From UBA7657 sp049653045 (lineage in GTDB: Bacteria > Pseudomonadota > Alphaproteobacteria > Micavibrionales > Micavibrionaceae), in contig JBASFN010000068.1 in assembly GCA_049653045.1 (NCBI GenBank), positions 1 through 5,824 of the forward strand: a stretch of DNA of 5,824 nucleotides. Direction: 5' to 3'. The position numbers were made by a program, and so were the translations under genes. Shown here in pieces: positions 1 to 5,824 of the stretch. The notes beneath the pieces are model-generated. The model worked only from the letters and a program-made list of their open reading frames with translations. It was not told the DNA's origin and did not search any database. Within the stretch, counting starts at the first letter, position 1. Each line of letters begins with the position of its first letter.

Positions 1-8
1 GCACAGCC

Positions 9-95
9 ATGACCAAGCGTTCCCTTATGTACTCAGCCGCGTTTATCGGTTTGATCGCTACAGCCAATGCACTCGCCCCCCAGCAAGCGCAGGCA
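9..95 (+). other. Signal peptide of the coiled-coil protein
   Basis: Residues 1-29 have a basic n-region (Lys3, Arg4), an apolar h-region rich in Ala, Ile and Leu, and an Ala-Gln-Ala motif before Gln30. An earlier possible site is Ala-Asn-Ala at 19-21. No cysteine follows the site, so it is not a lipoprotein signal. It supports Sec export and the choice of the start at 9. Confidence 0.75.
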
Positions 96-3000
96 CAAAA
101 GGGCGTCGCCCTTCAGCCTTCGACCCAGTGGGCCGTTAGTAAGGTTGAGGCATCCGATGGCGGTAATCCTTATTGTGCGATGGCGCGGCGGTTCCGCCCG
201 AACACGGTTTTGACCTTTGCCCGCAATCAGGGGAACGAGGCCTCTTTCGCCCTCGATTTCCAAAGTCCGAAATTCCGTCAGGCCGAAGCGATGCAAGTGA
301 TGCTGGATCCCGGTGCGGGGCAGCAGCGCGCTTTTGAAGTTTATCCTGTGTCCAATCAGGCCTTCGTGATCCGGCTCGGCAGTGACGAGGCGTTCTTCGG
401 TGCGTTAGAGAAAACAGGATTCTTGCGCGTAGAGTTTGGCGGCAAGGCTTATAATTTTGATCTGGCTGATATTGATGTCGGTCATACAAAGCTGGCGTCT
501 TGTATTGGCGTTCCTGTCACCCCGGCGGCGGAGGAGTTTACGCCTGAATTCTCATCAGAGGATAGCGAGTATAATCAGGACATGGCCGCCGCTCGTAAAA
601 AACTGTCATCGCTCGGGGAGCAGACGCGCCGTATGCGCGCTGTTCCTGTTGAATCCGTAACCCGCGAAGACGAAACAGATCGTAGCGAATCCATTGTTGT
701 TGACCAGTTGACTGGCCAGATTTCGGCACTTGAGTCGGAAAATCTGGAGTTGGAAAGAAAATTAAAGGCGATTCAGTCCGGCGATGCGTCGTCTGTGCGC
801 TCGCAAAAGGACATTGAATCGATTGAGCGCCTTATCAAGGAAAACAGCGATTTACGGATGGCGCTGGAAACGCGTCAGGCGGGCGACATCCAACAGGAAG
901 TCCTGAATGACAGAATAGAAACATTGCAGCAGGAAAATGCCCGTCTTCAAAAAATGGCGGAAAGCAGTGCGGCCGATGATCGATCTGATGCCGATCTCGT
1001 GGCTCTTAACCAGCAAAACGAAAATTTAAAAGCCGAACTTGATAAAACGGCCACAGATCTTGCTCGGGCGCAGGACTTGCAAAAGCTAGTGACCGCGCTT
1101 CAGGACGAAAATAAAAACCTGAGGAAGGGCGCAATAGAACAGGAAACGGCCGAACTGGATGAAAGCCGTGGGCAGATGGAGGCATTGAAGAAGGAAAATC
1201 TCCGCCTTCAGGCTCTTGTCGAGGAAAAAGAGGCGTCCGGCAATGCCGAGGCCGCCGTGTCTGAATTGAAAGGTCAGATTGAAAGACTCTCCGGTGAAAT
1301 CGCCGCAAAGGAGGGCAAGATCGCGGAAATGACAAAACTGTCTTCCGAGGTGCAAATGCTGCGGACGACAAACGAGGAGCTTGAACGCCAACTGGTGGAG
1401 ACTGCCTTGCGCGGCCCATCAAAGGCGGAGGCTCTGACACAAAAAGTCGTCGGACTTGAAACCAAGAACGATGCGTTGCTGCAAAAAATTCAGGCGGAAA
1501 CCAATAATGTTGTCTCGGAAGATGCAAAAACGATTGAGGCACTAAAGGCCGAAAATGAATCCCTGAAAAAGACGATTGCCGAAAACCAGACGCTTGTAGA
1601 GACCAACAAAAATCTTCAGGCCGAAATGGAAACGCTGCGGCAGCAAAATAATGAATTGCAAGCCAAGGTCAATGCGCCTGCCGCGCCGGGCAACCCCGGC
1701 GGCGATCTGGCCGCGCAGTTACAAAAGGCGCAGGATGATAACCGCACCTTGCAGGCGCAGTTGCAGCAAAAAGAAGCCGAGTTGGCCGAGCTTGTTTCGC
1801 TGCGCGAAGAGGTTGCCCGTTTGCGTGCGGAAAATCAAAAATTGAAAGAAATGGCGCAGCAAACGCCTACGCCCGGTGCGCCGCCTGTCGCCGCGCCGGC
1901 CGTGCCGAACCCCGAAGTTGAAACCTTAAGCCGCGAGAACGAAACGCTTCGCAGCAAAGTGGCGGGGTTGGAGGCCAAGGATTCTGAAATCAACGCCCTG
2001 AAAGCCGAGTTAAAGCAAAGCACGGAAAAAGCGGCTGCTGCCGAGGAATCCCTGAAGAAGGCCGAGGCCGAAGCGAAGGCGGCGCAAGAGAAAATGAAGA
2101 AACAGGAAGCGCAGCAAAAAGAGGCGAAAAAGAAGGCCAAGAAAGAGGCTGAAGAACAAGCCGCCAAGGAAGCGAAAATCGCCGCAGCAAAACAGCCAGA
2201 TCCGGCTCCCGTTGCCGTGGCCGCTCCCGCAATCGCGCCGCCTTCCGAACCTGCGCCCGTGGCCATAGAGCCGCAGCCTCTGTCATCCAGTTCCATCGAA
2301 CAGGAAATGATCCGTCTTGAGAAAAAACTGGGCGAGGCGAAAGCCGGTGGCGATCAGATGGAAATCCAGCAAGCCGCCCGCGATTATATGCGTCTCAAAA
2401 ATCAAATGTCTGCGGGGCAAAAGGTAGAGGCGCCAGCGCAAGCCGATCAGGCAAAATCCCTGCTTGATTTCGCCGGTACAGCCAAGGTTCCTGTTGCGGA
2501 TGTCGTCGCCGAAGATGTCACGCCCGCCGCCCCGCAAGAGGCGGATCAAGGAACGGACAAGGAGTCTCTCGCCGCCGAAGATATTCTGGCGGCCGGGACA
2601 GGCCCCTCTAAAAAGGAAATCGCCAGCGAGGTCAATGAGGCGCAAAAATTTGAGCGCAGCATGAAAGAGCCTCCTGTAAAAACTCCTGTAAAGGCAGAAG
2701 AAGGCAATATCAGCCTGCGTGCCTCCGAAGACCCTTATGCGAAAATTGAGGTCAAGGATGATGCGGGCGCTGACGCGTCCTATAATGCCCGGATCAACGA
2801 AACCCGCGCTGTAACGCCGCAATCGGTGGCCGCGGCGAATGACGCCTCGAAAAAAATATTAAACGAGGGGAAGGCCGATCTGTCTTCGACCGATAAAAAA
2901 ATACCCCCGCCGCCATCCGCCTCTTGGGCGGAGGCTAATCCCGCTAATGCGACATCGGCCAGCCACGGCGGGCTATATAAGCCAGCGGTGGATGTCCCCG

Positions 3001-3422
3001 CCTTGCTGGAAAGGGCGCATGTTGCCTCAAGCGCATCAGCCGTCAGTATTGTCTCCTCGGCATCGGGCAGCGATAAATTATCGTATCAATGGAAGGCCGA
3101 CGATGTTTACGGATCGTCCGTCCAAAAGCCATTATCCGATCCGAAGCGTTTTGATAAGGAAGTTCAATCCTATATTGAACAGACTAAGAAAAGATGCGGT
3201 AATGATTTTGCCGTCGTGCCGGATGAAAGCTCCCAGAAGGGCGAGACGCGAATTTCTACATACGAGATCGCCTGCGTTGGTGGCGGCGTCAGTTCATCCG
3301 CGTCCCTTATTTTCTTCAGCCAGAACGGAACCTTTACCGCTCTCGCGCACGAAACCCCGACCGATAAACTCGATGACGCCATGGAGATCCGCGATAATGT
3401 CCTGAAGCAAATCGGGAAGTGA
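9..3422 (+). CDS. Exported giant coiled-coil protein of unknown function (1137 aa)
   Basis: I do not recognise this gene as a named family. The start at 9 gives a classic signal peptide: Lys3-Arg4, a hydrophobic stretch (residues 10-23) and an AQA cleavage site near residue 29, so the product should act in the periplasm or outside. Residues about 33-170 look like a compact beta-rich domain with Trp41, Cys56 and Cys165. Residues about 232-650 are a heptad-rich rod with a recurring ENxxL motif, interrupted by Pro/Ala/Gly hinges at 556-565 and 619-635. Residues 660-728 are a Lys/Ala/Glu-rich helix. A Pro-rich stretch (729-757), a short helix (about 762-800) and a polar disordered linker to about 1000 follow. 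Residues about 1020-1137 look globular, with Cys1063 and Cys1089. These four are the only cysteines, so one disulfide per end domain is plausible. Only 8 bases precede the ATG, so the ribosome-binding site and promoter are not visible. Met7 is a weaker start because it drops the basic residues. A structural or spacer role in the envelope is a guess. Confidence 0.9.
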   Translation: MTKRSLMYSAAFIGLIATANALAPQQAQAQKGVALQPSTQWAVSKVEASDGGNPYCAMARRFRPNTVLTFARNQGNEASFALDFQSPKFRQAEAMQVMLDPGAGQQRAFEVYPVSNQAFVIRLGSDEAFFGALEKTGFLRVEFGGKAYNFDLADIDVGHTKLASCIGVPVTPAAEEFTPEFSSEDSEYNQDMAAARKKLSSLGEQTRRMRAVPVESVTREDETDRSESIVVDQLTGQISALESENLELERKLKAIQSGDASSVRSQKDIESIERLIKENSDLRMALETRQAGDIQQEVLNDRIETLQQENARLQKMAESSAADDRSDADLVALNQQNENLKAELDKTATDLARAQDLQKLVTALQDENKNLRKGAIEQETAELDESRGQMEALKKENLRLQALVEEKEASGNAEAAVSELKGQIERLSGEIAAKEGKIAEMTKLSSEVQMLRTTNEELERQLVETALRGPSKAEALTQKVVGLETKNDALLQKIQAETNNVVSEDAKTIEALKAENESLKKTIAENQTLVETNKNLQAEMETLRQQNNELQAKVNAPAAPGNPGGDLAAQLQKAQDDNRTLQAQLQQKEAELAELVSLREEVARLRAENQKLKEMAQQTPTPGAPPVAAPAVPNPEVETLSRENETLRSKVAGLEAKDSEINALKAELKQSTEKAAAAEESLKKAEAEAKAAQEKMKKQEAQQKEAKKKAKKEAEEQAAKEAKIAAAKQPDPAPVAVAAPAIAPPSEPAPVAIEPQPLSSSSIEQEMIRLEKKLGEAKAGGDQMEIQQAARDYMRLKNQMSAGQKVEAPAQADQAKSLLDFAGTAKVPVADVVAEDVTPAAPQEADQGTDKESLAAEDILAAGTGPSKKEIASEVNEAQKFERSMKEPPVKTPVKAEEGNISLRASEDPYAKIEVKDDAGADASYNARINETRAVTPQSVAAANDASKKILNEGKADLSSTDKKIPPPPSASWAEANPANATSASHGGLYKPAVDVPALLERAHVASSASAVSIVSSASGSDKLSYQWKADDVYGSSVQKPLSDPKRFDKEVQSYIEQTKKRCGNDFAVVPDESSQKGETRISTYEIACVGGGVSSSASLIFFSQNGTFTALAHETPTDKLDDAMEIRDNVLKQIGK
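720..1949 (+). repeat. Degenerate ~31-residue coiled-coil repeat within the long gene
   Basis: Read in protein, the pattern [I/V/L/M]-x-x-L-x-x-E-N-x-x-L recurs with its Asn (or equivalent) at residues 245, 279, 310, 337, 368, 397, 455, 487, 516, 547, 578, 609 and 644. A copy with Ile in place of Asn sits at 431, and an extra copy is at 533. The Glu is sometimes Gln, Thr, Lys or Asp, and the copy at 578 has Ala for the second hydrophobic residue. Main intervals are 34, 31, 27, 31, 29, 34, 24, 32, 29, 31, 31, 31 and 35 residues. Asn at a core position is known to favour parallel two-stranded coiled coils, so a dimeric rod is likely. The copies have diverged at DNA level, so this is an old protein-level repeat rather than a recent tandem duplication. 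Confidence 0.7.
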
Positions 3423-3449
3423 CGTTTTCTCTGGCGGACGATCAAATAA

Positions 3450-3478
3450 AAAAAGCGGGCACAAACGGCCCGCTTTTT
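3450..3478. terminator. Bidirectional intrinsic terminator between convergent genes
   Basis: A perfect 11-bp inverted repeat (AAAAAGCGGGC, 3450-3460, and GCCCGCTTTTT, 3468-3478) encloses a 7-base loop. The stem has a GC core. The + strand ends in a T run, and the upstream A run gives a T run on the - strand. It lies 27 bases after the stop of the coiled-coil gene and 18 bases beyond the stop of phaR, so it can end transcription from both sides. Confidence 0.92.
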
Positions 3479-3496
3479 GTTACGTGACAGGAAAGG

Positions 3497-4132
3497 TTAC
3501 TCCGCAGCCAGACGGCTGATTTCCTGTTCTATTTCCGAGATACTTTTTTTGAGGTCTTTGATTTTATCCTCTTTGGAGCTGCACTCTTTCGTAGCGTTGC
3601 AGGCGTTTGTCGCCATGTTGAGCGGGTTGAACATTTTCATGGTGCGCTCGAACATTGCCATGTTCTGACGGTTCATTTCCTCGATGGCGGGGGGAAACAT
3701 GCCTTTCATGCCGGTCATGTTGCTGGCCATGCTCATCGGGTTCATGCCTTGTAACCCCTGAAAGGATTTGCTCATCTGCTCGCGCAGGCGTTCCTGATTT
3801 TTGGCGAAGAGATCAATGGTCGTCTCCAGATAGTTCGGAATAAAGGGCTGGACACCATCGCCGTAAAAGCCGATCAATTTCCGCAAGAATCCGGTCGGCA
3901 ACATGCTTTGTCCGCCCGTTGTTTCTTTTTCGGCGATAATCTGGGTGAGAACAGAGCGGGTAATATCGTCGCCGCTCTTTGCATCATAAACGACGAAATC
4001 ATATCCGTCTTTTACCATTTCGCACAAATCGTCGAGCGTGACATAGCTGCTGCGACCCGTGTCATACAGACGGCGATTTGCGTATTTCTTGATAACGGTT
4101 GGCTCTTCACTGCCCTGTTTTGTTTTTGGCAT
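3497..4132 (-). CDS. phaR: Polyhydroxyalkanoate synthesis repressor PhaR
   Basis: A 211-residue protein of the PhaR family, which represses PHA genes such as phasin and often its own gene, and is released when it binds PHA polymer or oligomers. Residues 13-70 match the N-terminal PHB/PHA accumulation DNA-binding domain, with the characteristic start IKKYANRRLYDT and a TRSVLTQII segment. Residues about 76-120 match the following PHB_acc domain (LPTGFLRKLIGFYGDGVQ, then a helix with FAKNQERLREQM). Residues 120-173 are very Met-rich (13 Met in 54), likely an amphipathic surface for polymer or protein contact. Residues about 186-211 form a short charged coiled coil. The start at 4132 is supported by GAAGGTG six bases upstream (4137-4143 on this strand). 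The gene is divergent from the PhaC-like gene and convergent with the long coiled-coil gene, with a shared terminator. Identification is by recalled family motifs and is strong. Confidence 0.95.
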   Translation of the reverse strand: MPKTKQGSEEPTVIKKYANRRLYDTGRSSYVTLDDLCEMVKDGYDFVVYDAKSGDDITRSVLTQIIAEKETTGGQSMLPTGFLRKLIGFYGDGVQPFIPNYLETTIDLFAKNQERLREQMSKSFQGLQGMNPMSMASNMTGMKGMFPPAIEEMNRQNMAMFERTMKMFNPLNMATNACNATKECSSKEDKIKDLKKSISEIEQEISRLAAE

Positions 4133-4264
4133 ATTGCACCTTCACATAATTTTGCTGCATTGGGGTATGGCCTCATTATGCACGAAATCAGGTTAAAGAA
4201 AAGTGGATATGGATTCTTTTTTGTATTTTCTATAAATTATGCAGCACAAAGGAGCAATTTTCCC
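4133..4264. promoter_or_regulatory. Divergent phaR/phaC control region with candidate PhaR operators
   Basis: This 132-bp gap must hold the promoters of both divergent genes. TGCTGCAT at 4153-4160 and its exact reverse complement ATGCAGCA at 4239-4246 place the same 8-mer upstream of each gene's ribosome-binding site, in the same orientation relative to the gene. Further TGCA cores lie in TTGCAC (4134-4139) and ATGCAC (4178-4183), and ATTATGCA occurs twice (4175-4182, 4236-4243). PhaR proteins of Paracoccus and Rhodobacter are known to bind TGC-rich, CTGC/GCAG-type sites, so these are reasonable operators. The A/T-rich stretch around 4215-4240, including TATAAAT at 4231-4237, may contain a -10 element, but I find no convincing -35/-10 pair on either strand. 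Confidence 0.5.
4248..4254 (+). promoter_or_regulatory. Ribosome-binding site that sets the PhaC-like start
   Basis: AAAGGAG lies 10 bases before the ATG at 4265. The open frame runs upstream into the phaR antisense strand, but that part has no family resemblance and would overlap phaR. This site and the control region therefore support 4265 as the start. Confidence 0.8.
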
Positions 4265-5371
4265 ATGCGTAAAGGGCCTCATCCTCTTGCCGTCCAACTT
4301 GGCCTAGCTGCGTCTGCACAAGGCGTTTCGGGCGATTTTCTATTGCAGGATGAAGGCGTCGTGCGCGAGGATTTAAAGGCCATGCTGCTCGGCATACAAC
4401 GGTATCAACAGGCCTCTTTTGTAAACGAGCGAGAGCCACTTGAGGTAATCTGGCAACAGGGAACAACAACCCTCCAGTCGATCCCAGGGCGTGCGATCGA
4501 TAAAAATAATCCGGTTATTCTCCTTATCCCCTCGATGGTGAACAGGGGCTATATCCTCGACCTGATGCCGGGGCGGTCGATGCTGCGATGGTTTGCCGAT
4601 CAAGGAATCACGTCTTATCTGCTGGATTGGGGGGAGGGGGTTGGCGATCCCGGCCAGCAATCGGTAGAGGACATTATAATGCAGCGTCTCGTTCCGGGGA
4701 TTGAGTATGCGGCAAAAAAATCGGGCAGGGCGGTCAATGTCCTTGGCTATTGTATGGGTGGAACGTTGCTCGCGGGGGCGGCAATTCCTGCCGCAAAGTC
4801 GATAGACTCTTTGATCTTCCTTGCTGCGCCATGGGACTTTCATGCTGGCGCAAAAAACATGCTGGCGCGGGTGCAGTTCTGGGCGCCATCCGCCTTTCCG
4901 GCTATCGCGGAAAAAGGCTTTCTGCCGAAGGACTGGATGCAGATATTATTCGCCTCTCTTAATCCGGATGCTGCAGCAAGAAAATTTTCTGCCTTTGTAA
5001 AAATGAAGGAAAATAGCGAAGAGTTCCGGCTTTTTATCGCGGTCGAGGATTGGCTGAATGACGGCGTTGATTTGCCGGGCGCGGTAGCGCAGCATTGTAT
5101 AAAGTCGTGGTTTTTTGAGAACGCAACGGCCGCACAAAAATGGCAGATAGGGGGGCGTCCTGTGACCCTCGAGGCGATACAATCGAGGGTGCTGGTGATT
5201 GCCTCGAAAACCGACAGGCTGGTAGATTACGAGGCCGCAACCGCACTGGCGGAGTCCATTCCGGGGGCTGAGCTTATAACGCCGCCATGCGGGCATGTCG
5301 GTATGATCGCCGGAGCCGGGGCGATTGAAAAAGTATGGCGACCTGTGGCTGACTGGATACGAAAAAAATAG
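4265..5371 (+). CDS. phaC: Short PhaC-type polyhydroxyalkanoate synthase / alpha-beta hydrolase
   Basis: A 368-residue alpha/beta-hydrolase-fold protein of the PhaC family. PhaC polymerises 3-hydroxyacyl-CoA into PHA at the surface of cytoplasmic granules, using a Cys-Asp-His triad. Visible marks are LLIPSMVNRGYILDL (residues 86-100, the family's first core strand and the following motif), the lipase-like box GYCMGG (161-166) with Cys163 as nucleophile, Asp317 in SKTDRLVD, and His344 in CGHVGM. The Cys-to-Asp and Asp-to-His spacings (154 and 27) fit PhaC enzymes. Class I synthases are usually near 590 residues, with an N-terminal domain of about 200. This one is class III size, yet no PhaE partner gene is in view, and its GYCMGGTLL box resembles class I. 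Synthase activity is therefore likely but not certain; a PHA depolymerase-like or other acyl hydrolase role is the alternative. Its position between phaR and a thiolase gene supports a PHA role. Confidence 0.85.
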   Translation: MRKGPHPLAVQLGLAASAQGVSGDFLLQDEGVVREDLKAMLLGIQRYQQASFVNEREPLEVIWQQGTTTLQSIPGRAIDKNNPVILLIPSMVNRGYILDLMPGRSMLRWFADQGITSYLLDWGEGVGDPGQQSVEDIIMQRLVPGIEYAAKKSGRAVNVLGYCMGGTLLAGAAIPAAKSIDSLIFLAAPWDFHAGAKNMLARVQFWAPSAFPAIAEKGFLPKDWMQILFASLNPDAAARKFSAFVKMKENSEEFRLFIAVEDWLNDGVDLPGAVAQHCIKSWFFENATAAQKWQIGGRPVTLEAIQSRVLVIASKTDRLVDYEAATALAESIPGAELITPPCGHVGMIAGAGAIEKVWRPVADWIRKK

Positions 5372-5390
5372 ATTTTTTTTGCAACAAATC

Positions 5391-5419
5391 TTGCCAAGGG
5401 ACGCCATGCGCCCTATTGT
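5391..5419 (+). promoter_or_regulatory. Possible sigma70-type promoter for the thiolase gene
   Basis: TTGCCA (5391-5396, five of six matches to the -35 consensus) and TATTGT (5414-5419, four of six to the -10) are exactly 17 bases apart. They lie in the 75-bp gap after the PhaC-like gene and would start transcription about 20 bases before the thiolase ATG. The gene could equally be read through from upstream, since no strong terminator separates the two. Confidence 0.4.
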
Positions 5420-5435
5420 CTAGCCAGCGTCACGC

Positions 5436-5441
5436 AGGAGG
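5436..5441 (+). promoter_or_regulatory. Strong ribosome-binding site of the thiolase gene
   Basis: A full AGGAGG lies five bases before the ATG at 5447. It is the best Shine-Dalgarno match in the window, suggests high translation, and fixes the thiolase start. Confidence 0.88.
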
Positions 5442-5446
5442 ACAAC

Positions 5447-5824
5447 ATGACATCCAATGACAACATAGTGATCGTCGCAGCAAAGCGAACGGCGATTGGC
5501 AATCTTGGTGGGGCTTTGGGTGGCTTGTCCGCTGTGGAGCTTGGCAAGGCGGTGATCCTCGCCGCGCTTCAAGAATCCGGAGTCGGCGCGTCGGAAATCG
5601 ACGACATCATTATGGGGCAGGCCTTGACCGCCGGGGCGGGGCAGAACCCGGCGCGGCAGTCGGCTATCGCGTCCGGCATCCCGCAGGATAAAACCGCTCT
5701 GACCATCAATCAGGTCTGCGGCTCGGGTCTTCGCAGCATCGCCCTCGGGGCGCAGTCCATCCTTCTGGGCGATGCACAGATCGTAATCGCGGGCGGGCAG
5801 GAAAGCATGACGCAGTCGCCGCAC
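5447..5824 (+). CDS. phaA: Acetyl-CoA acetyltransferase (thiolase), 3' end cut by window
   Basis: The first 126 codons of a biosynthetic thiolase run open to the window edge. The enzyme condenses two acetyl-CoA to acetoacetyl-CoA, the first step of poly-3-hydroxybutyrate synthesis. The N-terminus carries the family pattern IVIVAAKRTAIGNLGGAL (residues 7-24). Next come GQALTAGAGQNPARQSA (57-73), the nucleophile loop NQVCGSGLRS with Cys91, and AGGQESM (115-121), all at the positions expected for PhaA-type enzymes of about 390 residues. The catalytic His and second Cys lie beyond the window. It follows the PhaC-like gene by 75 bp on the same strand, so an operon or a linked transcription unit is likely. 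A degradative or general acetyl-CoA acetyltransferase (atoB/fadA type) cannot be fully excluded from this third of the protein, but the neighbours favour PHA synthesis. Confidence 0.92.
   Translation, partial: MTSNDNIVIVAAKRTAIGNLGGALGGLSAVELGKAVILAALQESGVGASEIDDIIMGQALTAGAGQNPARQSAIASGIPQDKTALTINQVCGSGLRSIALGAQSILLGDAQIVIAGGQESMTQSPH

Noticed and set aside
720..1949. Recent DNA-level tandem repeat
   Set aside because: The periodic motif is kept in protein but the codons differ between copies, so no recent duplication is visible.
1006..2822. Long open frames on the - strand opposite the coiled-coil gene
   Set aside because: They mirror the biased Glu/Lys/Ala/Gln codons of the + strand gene, have low-complexity or Arg/Ser/Phe-rich products, and resemble no family.
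3908..4264. Upstream in-frame extension of the PhaC-like gene
   Set aside because: It lies antisense to phaR and across the control region, shows no family resemblance, and the AAAGGAG before 4265 marks a better start.
5362..5380. Inverted repeat of seven A and eight T around the PhaC-like stop codon, as a terminator
   Set aside because: The stem is only A-T pairs with a four-base loop and no GC core, so it should not stop transcription well. It may only reflect a Lys-rich end followed by a T run.
5406..5423. Five-codon mini-ORF (MRPIV) after AAGGGA, as a leader peptide
   Set aside because: It overlaps the proposed -10 element, has no regulatory codon run and no attenuator structure after it. 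Most likely chance.
5420..5824. Open frame on the - strand opposite the thiolase start
   Set aside because: The + strand has a clear thiolase with a conserved Cys loop and a strong ribosome-binding site; the opposite frame is a shadow.

Overview
The window looks like a piece of an alphaproteobacterial chromosome of moderate G+C content. The lineage is an inference. It rests on the PhaR-type regulator, on a short PhaC-like protein of a kind I associate with Rhodospirillales-type bacteria, and on general codon and base use. No mobile element, integrase, CRISPR array, tRNA or rRNA is visible.

The left 3.4 kb (9-3422, + strand) is one very long gene. It encodes an exported coiled-coil protein of 1137 residues that I cannot name. 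The protein has a signal peptide, a small N-terminal domain with two cysteines, and a long rod. In the rod a short heptad-like motif ending in Glu-Asn-x-x-Leu recurs about every 31 residues. After the rod come a Lys/Ala/Glu-rich helix, a long disordered linker, and a C-terminal domain with the only other two cysteines. The gene ends at a perfect stem-loop terminator (3450-3478) that also serves the convergent gene from the right.

The right 2.3 kb is a polyhydroxyalkanoate (PHA) storage locus. phaR (3497-4132, - strand) encodes the PHA-responsive repressor. It is divergent from a short PhaC-type synthase or alpha/beta hydrolase gene (4265-5371, + strand), with a 132-bp control region between them. 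Then comes the start of a phaA-like acetyl-CoA acetyltransferase (thiolase) gene (5447 to the window edge). Thiolase makes acetoacetyl-CoA, a reductase (PhaB, expected downstream but not seen) would make 3-hydroxybutyryl-CoA, and PhaC would polymerise it. PhaR would sense the polymer and control the locus.

The control region carries ATGCAGCA upstream of the ribosome-binding site of both divergent genes, in the same orientation relative to each, and four TGCA cores in all. This is the best candidate for PhaR operators. I see no clearly new biological system. The least explained items are the long periodic coiled-coil protein and the short PhaC with no visible partner subunit.
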